From Meloidogyne chitwoodi (taxonomy: Eukaryota; Nematoda; Chromadorea; Rhabditida; Meloidogynidae), in NCBI GenBank assembly GCA_015183035.1, contig JACZZP010000013.1, positions 2,264,512-2,328,511 on the forward strand: DNA of 64,000 bases, in the 5' to 3' direction. A model generated the notes under the pieces. The model did not search any database, had not been told where the DNA came from, and worked only from the letters and a program-made list of their open reading frames with translations. Both the position numbers and the translations under genes were made by a program. Positions 13,245 through 28,183 of the stretch are shown one piece after another; position 1 is the first letter of the stretch, and each line of letters begins with the position of its first letter.

Positions 13245-14054
13245 CTATAACAAAAATAATAAATATTTAAGTATTTAAAAGAAAATCTAGTAAACAAATC
13301 ATTATTTAGAATTTAAATGAGGCGGATAAAATTCCTTTTATTTTTTTACTGCTGGATGTATGTAACAATGTTTTAAAAAGGCGGTTGGTTACAATGAGCA
13401 TGTGTTATGAGGAGGATTATGTTAGAGTTATGGATTGTTCTCTATTTAGTAAATTCAACTAAAAGCAGACTGCAAATGAGGAGAATGGACTGGTGACCTC
13501 TTTCAAACGTCTTCTTAATCCTTATGGATAAACGAAAATGGCAGCTTGAATGAGTAAGCAAATGTCCGAGCAAAGTGTAGAGAATATGGATTTTGAAAAA
13601 AGCAGTATAAGAACTTATGCAACTCACTACTGTCTTAAAGAAAATAGAGAAAATGAAAGAATGGTAGATGCTTAAACAAAATTGAATTCTTTCTACCAGT
13701 AAAACTATAGATATTAAAAAATTGAGTGACATACATACCTAGTTGGTTAAAACGCGTTTAGAGAAAATAAAACTAATGCGTGCGTCGCTCGATAAATTGA
13801 GAAGAAAATGGAAAATTGTGAGGGGCCGTCCATAGATATATAAATTTAAAACATTACCAATACATACAAGGATTTTTTGGCTAAATTGATGTGAAAGAAA
13901 TTTAAGATTATCAATTTAATTAAAAATCCTAATTTTTAAACAAATTAAAGAAAATAGTTATAACATTAAAGCTAAAGAATAGAATATTAAAAATAAGATG
14001 GAAATGTTACATGAAAATAAGTGTTAAAATAAATAGTGAATATGAGAACTAATA
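13245..14054. other. Intergenic / possible 5' exon of the RUN gene
   Basis: No convincing coding sequence. A minus-strand open frame at 13442-13732 is AT-driven. The missing first exon of the RUN-domain gene could lie here, but no unique ATG/donor pair stands out. Confidence 0.4.
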
Positions 14055-17308
<3,254 letters not shown>

Positions 17309-19180
17309 TTTGTAGAAATTCTAAATAACAATAAAAATTAATTAAATGACAACACTAAAATTTTATTCTTAATAAAAATAGCTCTTTTTTGTTAACATTA
17401 GCAATGCAGGCGATAGTGCTATAATAATTGATGGCATTCGTGGAAAATATGTACGTAGTGAGAGTTCGATAGAGACCATTGACATGAGGTAAAAACAGAA
17501 TTTATGTAACTTTGAGAAAGAGATTGAGTGAATTATCTCTAATTGGACGTAAAAATTCAATGCGCTGCGCGGAAAATAGAAATGACAGAATTTAGAAAAA
17601 TACAATTTTATTTTTCCATGCCATTCGGTTGAACATAGTATAATTAAAATTCAGCCGTAAAATAGAGTAATTATAATTTTTAAAATTTATTAAAAAAATA
17701 TACATATGTAGATAAGAACTCAATTCTTCTATGAAAAAGTAATGGAATTGATAAATAGTAAAAATAGAATGTTTTTAAGTATACGCATTTTATTATTTTA
17801 ATAGGAAAAATTCATTCACTAGCGGAAGTAGAGACTAAGATTTAAGGAATTAAAAATGGTATGTAAAGGATTATAGAGAAATAGAAAAATTGTTAAATCA
17901 AGTATAGTGAAACAAATTTAGTTTATTTCTTTTGGAATATAAAAATAAAATTATCATCCTCATCCATAGAACCAAAATTTAAATGGAGTAAATGTGAGGG
18001 TTTAAAAACGTCATTAAATACTATGTAATAGAAAGCGAGGATTTGATGAAGAAAATTTAAAATAAGGTTAAGCTTAATGAAACCTTTATGATAGTGTAAA
18101 ATAAAATATTTATTAAGCAAAGTTACTAAATATGTTCCAAGTATTCCAGCATAGAACATTGTTTGTTTCAAGGTCTAGTCCAACCACTTTGACGTAAGTA
18201 CGCCGAGAAAAGAATGAAAAATTCATTTCTTATTTTTGGGAGTGAGAATTGGAAGAAAAAGAAAGGGTTATGTTTTTGTTTAAGTAGTATGGAAAAATTA
18301 GAATTTAACGTAAAAATAGCCATGAGCTTTCATTTAAAATTATATATATATAATGTTATTTTCAATTGAAATGACAACTCTTTAGTCAATAAAAACGACT
18401 GAAATATGAAAAATGAAGACAAATGTCTAATGTTCTTTTGCTTTAATAAAAATGAGAAATGGATGTCGATTAAAACAAAAACTGCACATCGAAAACAAAA
18501 TTAATTTAAACATTAGATTGAATTAAAATTCATCTATTTAATTTCTCCTAAAAGCCAAGAAAAAAGCACGGACATTTATGGGAAAGAGGCATTAAATCCG
18601 CCAAGGAAAATAAAGCTCTAATTTCAATTTGTGCAAAACAAATCTATTTTCTCAGTTCAAATGAGAAACAGTGTAGCTGTCCCTAGAGCATAAAATAGAT
18701 TTCAAGAACACCTAAATTAAATTCGGAAAATTTTTCCTTCACAAGAATCAATCTCTTTTTTTTTTCAAAAAAATCATTTTTTAATTTAAAAATTAAAAAA
18801 CCATTGCTGTGAAGTAAAAAATTGCATATAAATTTCACACAAAATTGCTTGCGGAATTACTAACATTTATATTTGCCAACTACACTTCAAATCCTTGCAA
18901 TTGTTTAGAATCATTGCCGAGTTGTGTAGGAATATGACGAAATATAAAAGGATGAAACTTAAAATTTTCTCCAGAAGCGATGACTAATAATAGATAAAAA
19001 ACAGAAAAGTTGATACGGAAAAAAGAGAACGAAGAAAAGGTAATATGAGATGCAAAATAATTTTACGTAACTCAAAAAACAAGTAAGACCTACTCCCCAT
19101 TAAGTCAAAGCAAACCTCTATATCACCGTTTATTCCTTTTAGACTAGGAAAATCATCAAAATTTAAAGGATTTATTCGTC
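17309..19180. other. Gene-poor AT-rich region upstream of AChE
   Basis: Contains only isolated open frames (minus 17369-17605 and 17923-18171) with no family resemblance or convincing splice partners. Probably the 5' flank or 5' introns of the acetylcholinesterase gene. I see no repeat or RNA gene. Confidence 0.45.
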
Positions 19181-19183
19181 TGA

Positions 19184-20480
19184 TTAATCAGTCCAATTTA
19201 AATATTCATCTTGTAAATAACAGCAAAAGAATTCAAAGAATTTTGAAAAGAAAAGAGCAGATTCTTCACTTTGAAATTCGACAAGTGTTCCAATTTGTTG
19301 ATCATAATCTTTGAATAAACTTAATAAAAGTGAAATCGTTAATGAAACCTCGAAATAACCGAACATCTTCCAACTTCAAACAACCTATTTTTGCTCTGTC
19401 TGTCAAAGCATCAGAAGAATAAAAGAGACAACAATTGAAGGAATTATTTGCGACGAATACATCAAAGAACGCGTCTTGGAAGCAATTGAAAATGTTTGAT
19501 CCTCAACATCATTTCCTCAACATCATAATCTTCAATTTATCAAGCAGCACAAAAATAACAGAAATACCTTTAAAAAAACTTGTTAAGAAACGCCTACTTC
19601 ACAGTAACAAAAAATAAAGAATATTATACCTCTGCATTTTCCAAATACAAGGAAAGTAAAGGTTGAGGAGATGTCCGCGAGGAGATGGTGTTGTATTGTT
19701 ACTTCGCGCATGTCCTCATGTCTCCGGTCAACAGTACGATAACAACTAAGCGAAACTAAAAACAGAAGATGTTAATTAGCAAGTAGAACTCAGTCTTTTT
19801 GAGGAAGCAAGTATAATAAAATTTAAAAACCTTAAACTTTTCCACGTTTTTAACAAGTTTTTGAGCATATGAATTGCCAAATAAAGCGTAAAGACGTCCA
19901 TCATCAACAAAAGGCTTTAAACATGTTGAAATTCTTGTCTATTAGAGGCGAAACCAAAGCAAAATGTTGAACATTTCCATCCGATTTTAAATTAAACAAA
20001 TGTAAGTAAATTGTGTGGCTATAGATTTGTAGAATTAAAATGCACTGCGGAGTAATTAAAAGTGAAAAAAATAGATCTTGATCTGAAAAAAGCTTTAAAA
20101 AGTGATTAAACAGATAAAAAAGATTAAAACATTCACGAGATTAGATAAGATAATGAAAAATAAAGGCTTAAAGATAAAAAATCGTTAAAAACAAGTAAAC
20201 AATACAGTATTATCTTTTCTTCTCTAACATGCGAAATAGTGTGTAAAAGAAATAAACATTATGCCAAAATGAAATTTTTTTTAAAAAGTGACGTGACCCC
20301 TCTTGCTTCGAAATTTAACAAACCAGGAAAATAGTCACAGGCTTCTCGGCTTTCCTTGGAGCTAAATTTTTCTAAAAACGCTAACCTATTGAATGACTCC
20401 ATTGAAGTTGATGTTCATCCTTTCCATTGCAGTTCTTCCAGTTCACACCATGTTGAGTTGATCTAAATCTATAAAGCTGT
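19184..20480 (-). CDS. Unidentified gene, candidate exons
   Basis: Several minus-strand stretches look like real exons flanked by TTTTAG acceptors and GT donors. One at about 20460-20385 reads GVNWKNCNGKDEHQLQWSHS. One at about 19942-19835 reads KPFVDDGRLYALFGNSYAQK. One at about 19750-19634 reads RTVDRRHEDMREVTIQHHLL. A last open frame ends at 19184. Codon content is unlike the surrounding AT-rich noise and the pieces are complex in sequence. I recognise no domain, and phases between exons are not all certain, so they may belong to one gene, to two, or to a decaying copy. Confidence 0.35.
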
Positions 20481-20639
20481 ACAAAAAAGTTTGAAATTTA
20501 AACAAGTAAAGAAAATGAAAAAAACGAATGAAAAAATGAACGAATAAAGGACAGGAGGAATGGGGAATTCGCGCGCTTTAAATTTTTTAGCTTGCATTTT
20601 TTAATTTTTATATTTTTCTAAACTTACAAGTTGAGTTGT

Positions 20640-21400
20640 AGAGCACAAGAGCCACCAACATATTCTCCATGTTCATGTAGACGATCAACAGGGCAACCAT
20701 CACAAAGCAGGCATCAACTGAAAAAAGAAGAATGAAAAAATTCTTATTATAAAAACAAAACGGTTGAAGAAGTTGACGTCACATCAGCGAAGACGACCAA
20801 CAGCAGCTGTCGACGAATACCTGCCTAAAAATAGAAACCCCCCCTTAAACCCAAAAAATAAACCAGCACAACATCGTCCCATGTTGAACACATCCATCCT
20901 TGAGTGCATGTACATGTAGAGCATCCTGAAGAGATCAAGTTTAGAAACATCCAAAACCATAAAATTCACCAAACGGCGCTGTTGAAGATCTTTAATGAAA
21001 AATTGGTAAAAAATTCGAAAAAATCAAAACCATGCAGGGTTGTCCACAACACCCATTTCTTGTCCAGTTGATCAGCAGCAGTTGAGCACCATCATAGCAG
21101 CAATCGACGAAACCTATCTAAAAAAAGAAGACCCCCCTAAACCCCAAAAATAAAACCAGTAGAGCATCGTCCTTGATCACATCCATTCATCCATGAAGAG
21201 CAGCATCTGAAAAGGAAGATGTTTAGCATCCAAAAGAGCCAAATTCACCAATTGAGCCAAGTTGAAGATCCTAAGCGAAAAATGTTTAAAAAATAAAAAA
21301 ATTAAAATAAACCATGTAGACGAGAACAAGGCCACCATCCATATTACAAGGCCAACATGAAGTTGTTGACGCAACCTACAACTCATAAGATTAAAAATAA
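20640..21400 (-). repeat. Tandemly duplicated exon-like modules (294-bp period)
   Basis: Two diverged units (about 20800-21035 and 21090-21330) repeat the same order of blocks: a CGACGA block, a C-rich run (GAAACCCCCCC or GAAGACCCCCC), ACATCGTCC, CACATCCATCC, ATTCACCAA, GTTGAAGATC and ACCATG. The shared CGACGA anchors are at 20811 and 21105, giving a 294-bp period. Further, weaker relatives lie on both sides. On the minus strand the blocks alternate with intron-like sequence (GTTT...TTTTAG), and one frame gives Cys-rich pieces such as VDCCYDGAQLLL and NGCCGQPCM. This suggests duplicated small exons, but no frame is open throughout, and their relation to the candidate exons downstream is unclear. 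Confidence 0.5.
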
Positions 21401-21785
21401 TAGATAATAATAAAAACTAAAAAAAGTAAAAAAAAAAACTATACAGCAGACCAACCACGTAGATGAGCACTGCCAAACTTTAAAAGAAAAAGTTTAGAAA
21501 AATCAAAGTTTTTAAAAAAATTTAAGTTTTTTTTAAATTTTTGCAGCACGCGCGGGTCAGGGAGATTAGACTCGTATAAAACATACAAAAAAACAACAAA
21601 AACAAATAAAAACGAACAAAATACGAACAAAAACAACAAAAACACCGGTTTTGAAAAAACAAAAACTATCTCTAAACGCATGAAAATGTAGAATAACACT
21701 ATTTCTCTTTTTGTTGGCATTATGTTTATTTATTTTTCGCAAAAATTCAAATTAGTGAGAAAAATCGATAATATTCGGGACTCGC

Positions 21786-21815
21786 CCGAAAAGGCGCGAG
21801 GCCGAAAAGGCGCGA
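21786..21815. repeat. Direct repeat of a GC-rich 14-mer
   Basis: CCGAAAAGGCGCGA occurs at 21786-21799 and again at 21802-21815, a 16-bp period, in otherwise AT-rich DNA. A degenerate tandem GTTGAGTCAGCAC motif follows at about 21860-21905. Function unknown. Confidence 0.7.
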
Positions 21816-21906
21816 CTGCCTATTTTTTTAATTTTTCTCATTCCATTATAGAAACGGGAGCAGTTCAGTTGAGTCAGCACGATTGAGTCAGCACGGTTGA
21901 GTCTGG

Positions 21907-22010
21907 AGGTCTGAATTTTGAAAAATCCGGGAAACGGGAAATTTAAGAATTGAACGACCGGGAGGGATCTGGGATAGGGAAAACCGGGAATTCCCGATAC
22001 CGGTTTTCAT
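21907..22010 (+). mobile_element. Partial MITE related to the 55.3-kb element
   Basis: Shares ordered blocks with the complete element at 55326-55486: GAATTTTGAAAAA, CGGGAAACGGG (CGGGATCGGGAAAC at 55.3 kb), AATTGAACGA, GGGAAAACC and GGAATTCCCGAT. The right inverted terminus is not found here, so this is probably a truncated or decayed copy. It lies just upstream of the ADAM10 start. Confidence 0.6.
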
Positions 22011-22122
22011 TTTGAGTGCGAATATATGTTTTGTGAATTTCATAATTCTTGCAAAAATTTCAGATTTTGGAACATAATTTTTATTTTTAGAAGACTATTG
22101 GTCTACAAAAAATTGATGAAAC

Positions 22123-25100
22123 ATGTTCTATATATTTGTTCTACTTGTTATTTTTCCTGCGTTCAGCTTGGGTGAACTTTTAAATTATTTAGAAGGATTT
22201 TATAATGAATTTTAGTGTTTTGTCTTAACAAATACCTCGATACATATGAGCAACTTAACTATAAACCTATTCAATTTCGACGAAGCCGTGAATCTGATAG
22301 TCGTTCGGCTACTGATGTCAAATTTAGATCGCAAACTTACAATAGGTTTCTATGTTGTTTGTTAAATGTTGACCCGTTTTTATATTTTGTGGTTTAGAGA
22401 AATATGATTGTTTGAATCTTATTAAACATAAATTTCTGCCTATAATTGAAATACTTTCTTATTTTCAGGACTTTTCATCTCAAGCTTCGTCCTTTAAATT
22501 TCAATAAAAACGTTTTTTCTGATAGCCATATCATTGATATTGATGGTATTTATTACTCGAACGTGATTAGGCCTTATGATTTCATTTATGAAGGTTATCT
22601 TTCAGGTAAATTATTTCTAAGAATCATTTTAAAACTGGTTTTAATTTTATTAAGGAGACTCTAATTCGATTGTTTATGGAACATTGCTTGACGGTATATT
22701 TGATGGATATATAACAACCGGAGACGGAAGAACATACACTGTCGAGAAAGTTAACAGATATTTTGATGTTGGTAAACGTCCAATTCACTATCATTCGATC
22801 GTATACGCTGACAATCATATTAATCATAATCGATTTGTGAAAAAGGATCTCCAAAGAGGTTTTAATTTTAATACTTATTTGTACTTTCCGCATATTGAAA
22901 CATTATCAGCATATTAAATTTTTTATTTAGGCTCGAGTCATAGTTGTGCATTGACTAAGAAATTACACCAAGATATGAGAAAATTTCAAAAGGCAGTATT
23001 GTTAGATTATGAAAACCCTTCTATAGAAAATAACTTGACTATTCTCGATCTTCAATTAGAACGTTTAAATAATGATTTTATTCATTTTGATCAAAGGTTT
23101 TTATTCTGTTTATTTTAATTTGGATTAATCATTAGGTATTCCCTAGCTAATAGAACAAAACGTTCTGTAAAACCTGACTGGAAAGATATTAACGGTCGAA
23201 GGTTTATCGAAGAAATTAATTTTTGTACATCAATTTTTAGAGTTTATGAAGCGCGTACTTGTACAATATATTTGCAAGCAGATCACAAACTATATGAGCA
23301 TATCTATAACAAAGAAGGAAATGGTGATCACATTAGGTTATATATATTTACGTTTTTTAAATTCTTTAACTTTTAGAACACGCGAGGAGATTGTAGCTCT
23401 TCTTTATACTCATATTAAAGCAGTTAACCAAATTTATGAGGGCACAAATTTTAATGGAATTCATGGAATCAATTTTGCAATTAAGCGTACTACCATCTAT
23501 ACACCACCTACATGCAAAGGTTAGTGATAGATATTACAAAATATGTGATATTAGAATCTAGAAGTTGTCACAAAATCTCTAAGTTTTTAGGGGACAAGGC
23601 TTCAACTTCTGGTAATCCTTTTTGTGAAGAAAATGTTGACGTGTCTAACTATTTGAATATGAATTCTCAAAAGGATCACAGTGCCTTTTGTTTGGCTTAT
23701 TCCTTAACTTATCGCGATTTTATTGGTGGAACATTAGGATTGGCTTGGGTCGCTTCACCTAGCCAAAGTATCTAATTCTTATAATTTTCAGTTGTTGTTT
23801 CACATATTAAGGTACGGCGGGAGGAATTTGTCAAAAATATCAACGCTATAATGAACATCAGCGCGGTGGTGTTAGCCGTTCTTTGAACACTGGGATTATT
23901 ACTCTTGTGAATTATGGTAACGCTTTTCACTATGCATTAGATGATGTAACAATACTCAATAATTAATATTTAGAATCATCATTAACATTTTTACAAAATA
24001 TCTTATCAAATTTAGGTAATCGGGTTCCACCTCGTGTTTCACAGTTAACTCTGGCTCATGAAATCGGTCATAACTTTGGTTCACCTGTATGTATTAGGAA
24101 TAATGTCTTTTTTGAACATTAATCAATTTAGCATGATTTTCCATTAGAATGTCAGCCTGGTCTTCCTGATGGAAATTTTATTATGTTCGCCTCAGCAACT
24201 TCAGGTTGGTTTTTTCATTCTTTTTTATTAAAATATTTATAATTAGGTGACAAGCCAAACAACTCAAAATTCTCACAATGTTCAATTGCAAATATTAGCG
24301 AAGTATTATTCGAGGTGCTTGGACAGGTTTTTGTTTTTTAACTTTATTTATTTACGTTTAACTTACAGAGTCCAAAGGCTTTTACACTTGGGAGGAAGAA
24401 AAACTGCTTTACTGATCGTAAGTTAAAATTTTTTCTTAAACATAAAAATAAAAAATTCCATCGAGATTTATCCGATTTTATTTTACGATTCATATCTTGT
24501 TTAGAATTGAAATCTTTTTGTGGTAACCAAATCAAGGAGGATGATGAACAATGTGATTGTGGTTTTACTGCTATAGATTGTCAGGAGATGGGCGATAGAT
24601 GTTGTACTCCGAGGGAGGGTGCCACAGAGTTAGTTTTTATATTATTTAATATTTTATGTTATAAAACTGGGATTAAACATTTTACTTAGATCTACAATGT
24701 GTCGCAGAAAACCCGGCAAACTGTGCAGTCCTTCTGAGGGATTGTGTTGTAACCCAGATACTTGTGCATTTTATCCTAATGATGAACGTCGTCCTTGTCG
24801 AGTAATTATTTAAACGTTTTCTTACTTATTTTGACTTATTTAGGAAGATTCAGAGTGTCAATATCGTCAATTTTGTGATGGTTCTCGTGCTAGCTGTCCT
24901 TTTAGTAATCACAAACCAAATGGAAAGCCATGTCAGGATAGCACAAAGGTTTTTATCATCTCACATATCATTTCTATGCAACTTACAGGTTTGTCATCAA
25001 GGAAGTTGTAATGGTTCTTTATGTTCGCACTACGGATTTCGGGACTGTTTTTTAACCGAAGGCAGGCCAGAAGATCTTTGTCAACTTGCTTGTGAAAAAA

Positions 25101-26383
25101 GTGGCGGTACTTTAAAGTTTACTTGATAACTTATCCGTTAAAATGTCTTTAGTTTGTCTTCCTTCAGTGAGTATCCCAGAATTGGCTCTCGCAAATTTGA
25201 CACAGGAAGGTCGGAGTGCTGGCTTTTTACTACTTCCTCCTGGATCACCATGCAACAACTACCAAGTTTACATTTAGATTTTTCAATAGATATTTAAAAT
25301 ATTATGTTAAGGGTTATTGCGATATTTTTCGTAAATGCCGTTCTGTGGATTCAAACGGACCTCTAGCTCGCCTAAAGAATTTACTTTTCAATCGAGAGGC
25401 GATTAAGGAGTTTACTCAACTTATGAAGGTTCTAATTACTAAATATTGTTTAGATATCTTTCATTCAAGGAAAATTGGTGGGGATGCATATTTGTTGGAA
25501 TCATAATTCTCATGTTTATGGCATTATTTGTTAAGTGTTGTGCAGGTATCAAAAATATTTTTATTAAATTGTACATATTTTTTTATTAAAAAGTGCATAC
25601 ACCAAGTACAAATCCTAACAAATTGCCTCCTGCAAATTTTTCGGACACATTACGTCATCCAGGAACTTTACTGGTAATTTTTACAAAATCATTTTAGCTA
25701 TATTTTTTTTTAATTTTCTTAAGCGACGTGGTCATGGTGGAGCAATTCACAGTCGACATGCAGTGAATGAGCTTCCTCTTAACAATCGTGAAGGACCATC
25801 CCGTTCTTTGGCTTCAAATAATCATCCTCGAGCAGTATCTGCAAATCCTAGAAGTGGTCTTGGCAATCGTTCGACAGTTGCTGTACCTGATGTTAACGTT
25901 ACTTCTAGAAATTCTGCTTTCATTTCTGAGATTCCGTTGATTCAATCAAATTCTATAAATTTAAATTCGGTAATATTAGTCCTACCTTTTAAAATTAACA
26001 TTTTTTAGGCCGTTGTACCACCGCACGTAGATCCACCGCCGCCTTATCAATTTACAGATCCAACACCCTCGGTTGTTGTTCCTACATCTAATTCAGCTCA
26101 TGCTGATATACCTCCAAACACCAACTCATTACAAAGCTTGTCCATCACAAATCAATTTGAACCTGTGCCTATTCGTCTTCCTATTGCACCACCCCCTCCC
26201 TCATTATCTACGGGTTGTTCAGTGCTTCCACTCATCCCGGGTCCTCCCATAGGCAGTGACAGTTGCCCTAAACCAGGACGTCGAAAGCCTAAGCACTTAC
26301 CACAACATATTAAACAACAACGAAAAAAAGAATCTACAGTGCCGTCGTCCAACGATAGACGTTATAAACGTCAGGCAAAGTAA
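22123..26383 (+). CDS. sup-17: ADAM10-type metalloprotease (SUP-17/Kuzbanian)
   Basis: Membrane-anchored zinc protease; ADAM10 sheds surface proteins and makes the S2 cut of Notch. ATG at 22123 opens a signal peptide ([16 protein letters not shown]). A 46-bp intron then joins it to [17 protein letters not shown], the ADAM10 N-terminal motif. The prodomain ends at a furin-like RTKR site (about 23.15 kb). The catalytic domain has the zinc motif [12 protein letters not shown] at about 24.06-24.13 kb and the ADAM10 signature [15 protein letters not shown]. Disintegrin/Cys-rich segments follow ([15 protein letters not shown]). [20 protein letters not shown] precedes the transmembrane helix ([20 protein letters not shown]) and VHTPSTNP. 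The cytoplasmic tail is long, about 230 residues and proline-rich, with a PPPPY motif and basic ends, far longer than the human tail. Stop at 26383. All catalytic residues are present. Confidence 0.93.
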
Positions 26384-27341
26384 AAAGAATATATGTGATT
26401 CCTCTCATTTCCTCTTATTTTAACTTTATTGTCAGTATTATTTTCCATAATTTTAAGTGTTTTCCATATCTTTTTAATTCCTAATATGAATAGTATCTTT
26501 ACAAATTTTACAAATTTTGTTAGAAAATTTCGGAAATATATTAAGTGAATAATTCATATAGGAATTAATTGATTTTTTTGGCTTCTACTTTTCTCAATTT
26601 TTATAAATATAATGCGCGCTCATACTGACCAGCCCAATAATATCTGCCCCTCTTGAATTAAATTCAGTATATATCAGGGATCGTGCTGACAATTATTTAA
26701 ATTCCCGTTCGTGAGTCGGGAATTCTCGAAAATTTTTAATTCCCGATTTTCGGAAATCCCGACATAAAAATCGTCGGAACTTTCAGATTTTCTGGAATCG
26801 GGTCGGCATCTTGATATACACCTACTATGCCTTTCTTGCCATTTGATCACTTTCATCATCTTCTCTCAATAAGCAATAATTACATGCACTTTCGATCTGA
26901 AATTTTTTTATGTTTTCCTTGTTCCAGCATTTTTGTATATTATTTTTTTCTATTTTTTGAATTGCAAGTTATAATGCTCACTTACGTTGAGACTTAATTC
27001 GAGCCTAAACTTTTACAATCTCATTATTTTGTATTTAAACCAAAAATCATATTTATATGCCGAATTTGTGCCACTTTTACTATAATTATTTTTACAAGTA
27101 ATTCCATTCTTTCCTTGTTCATTTAGTGTTTTCTAATAATTTCGGCACCTCTATATTTGAATTCACAAAGTGACTATCTTTATGCATATAAGAAATCCCG
27201 CATTTAATATAAGCTATGTTTTGTATAAATTTATGATCTTTATTATAATTTGAAAAAATCATTTTCATTTGAAATTATATATTAAAATTCCTAGTATTTT
27301 TTTTTAATTTAAGCAATTATAACAACTTCTAGAAAAAAATA
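26384..27341. other. Intergenic, AT-rich, with MITE-like insert
   Basis: Between the ADAM10 gene and rpl-21. Apart from the repeat at about 26669-26818, it shows no coding potential. Low-complexity T-rich DNA before rpl-21 may hold the promoter of the downstream gene cluster. Confidence 0.55.
26669..26818. mobile_element. MITE-like repeat with imperfect terminal inverted repeats
   Basis: The left end TATATCAGGGATCGTGCTGAC and the right end GGGTCGGCATCTTGATATA are imperfect inverted repeats. The interior has internal palindromes of TCGGGAATTCTCGA and TTCCCGATTTTCGGAA type, resembling the CCCGAT-rich element at 55.3 kb. No unambiguous target-site duplication was found. Probably a non-autonomous DNA transposon relic. 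Confidence 0.5.
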
Positions 27342-28000
27342 ATGGTTAATCCTAAAGGTTACCGCCGTGGAACTCGGTATATGTTCGCTCGACCATTCCG
27401 CCGACATGGTTTTATTAATTTAATAATTATTTAAATATTAATATAATTAAGGAGTTGAGCCTTTATCAACATTTTACCGAGTCTATAAGCGTGGCGATAT
27501 TGTGACCATTAAGGGCAATGGTGCTTTTCAAAAAGGGATGCCTCATAAAGCATACCATGGAAAGACAGGTTAGATTTTCTATTTAGGAAGATATCGGTAC
27601 AGAAAATTATCGATACTCCGAATAGTCGATACTAACTTTTTCTTCAGGAAGAGTTTTCAATGTGACAAAACATGCACTCGGTGTTATCGTCAACAAGCGT
27701 GTTAGGTAGTTTAATGTTTTAAATTTTATTGTTCTAATTACTATTTAAAATAGGAATCGTATTCTCCCGAAACGGATTAATGTTCGCGTTGAACATGTTA
27801 AGCCTTCTGGTTCACGTTCTGAATTCTTGAAACGATGCATTGAGAATGATCAACAGAAACGTGACTTTAAGGAAGGAAAGGCTAAATTTGTTTCCCTTAA
27901 ACGTAAACCACAAGAGCCACGAAATGCACATCTGGTCAAGGTTCGAAAAGCTTCGCAAATTGAAATGTTGGCACCTGTAAGATTTGAAATTGTTGCTTAA
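27342..28000 (+). CDS. rpl-21: 60S ribosomal protein L21 (eL21)
   Basis: Component of the large cytosolic ribosomal subunit. Starts [20 protein letters not shown] at 27342 and ends [12 protein letters not shown] at 28000. Four exons give about 160 residues, the normal length. Diagnostic segments are [40 protein letters not shown] and [21 protein letters not shown] splice acceptor (ACTTCTAG) ends at 27332, 10 bp before the ATG, consistent with spliced-leader addition. It is the first gene of a closely spaced plus-strand series and could head an operon with lst-8 (183-bp spacer). Confidence 0.95.
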
Positions 28001-28183
28001 TATGAAAAATGAATAGAATAACAACAATATTCATGTTTATTTTGTGTTTTGTTATTTGAGCATCTGATAAAGTTGTTAAATCTTATTTTATAATTTTTAA
28101 TAATGACATTTTTTTATAAAATTATTTTTTTCTAAAATTTACTTTTATTTTGTATCGTATACAATAATTGGTGAATTCTGAAA

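Noticed and set aside
21439..21720. 93-residue minus-strand open frame
   Set aside because: Low-complexity F/V/L sequence from AAAC-type repeats; no homology or clear start context.
22123..22260. In-frame stop at 22210 in the first ADAM10 exon
   Set aside because: A 46-bp GT-AG intron removes it and restores the conserved LNKYLDTYE motif in frame.
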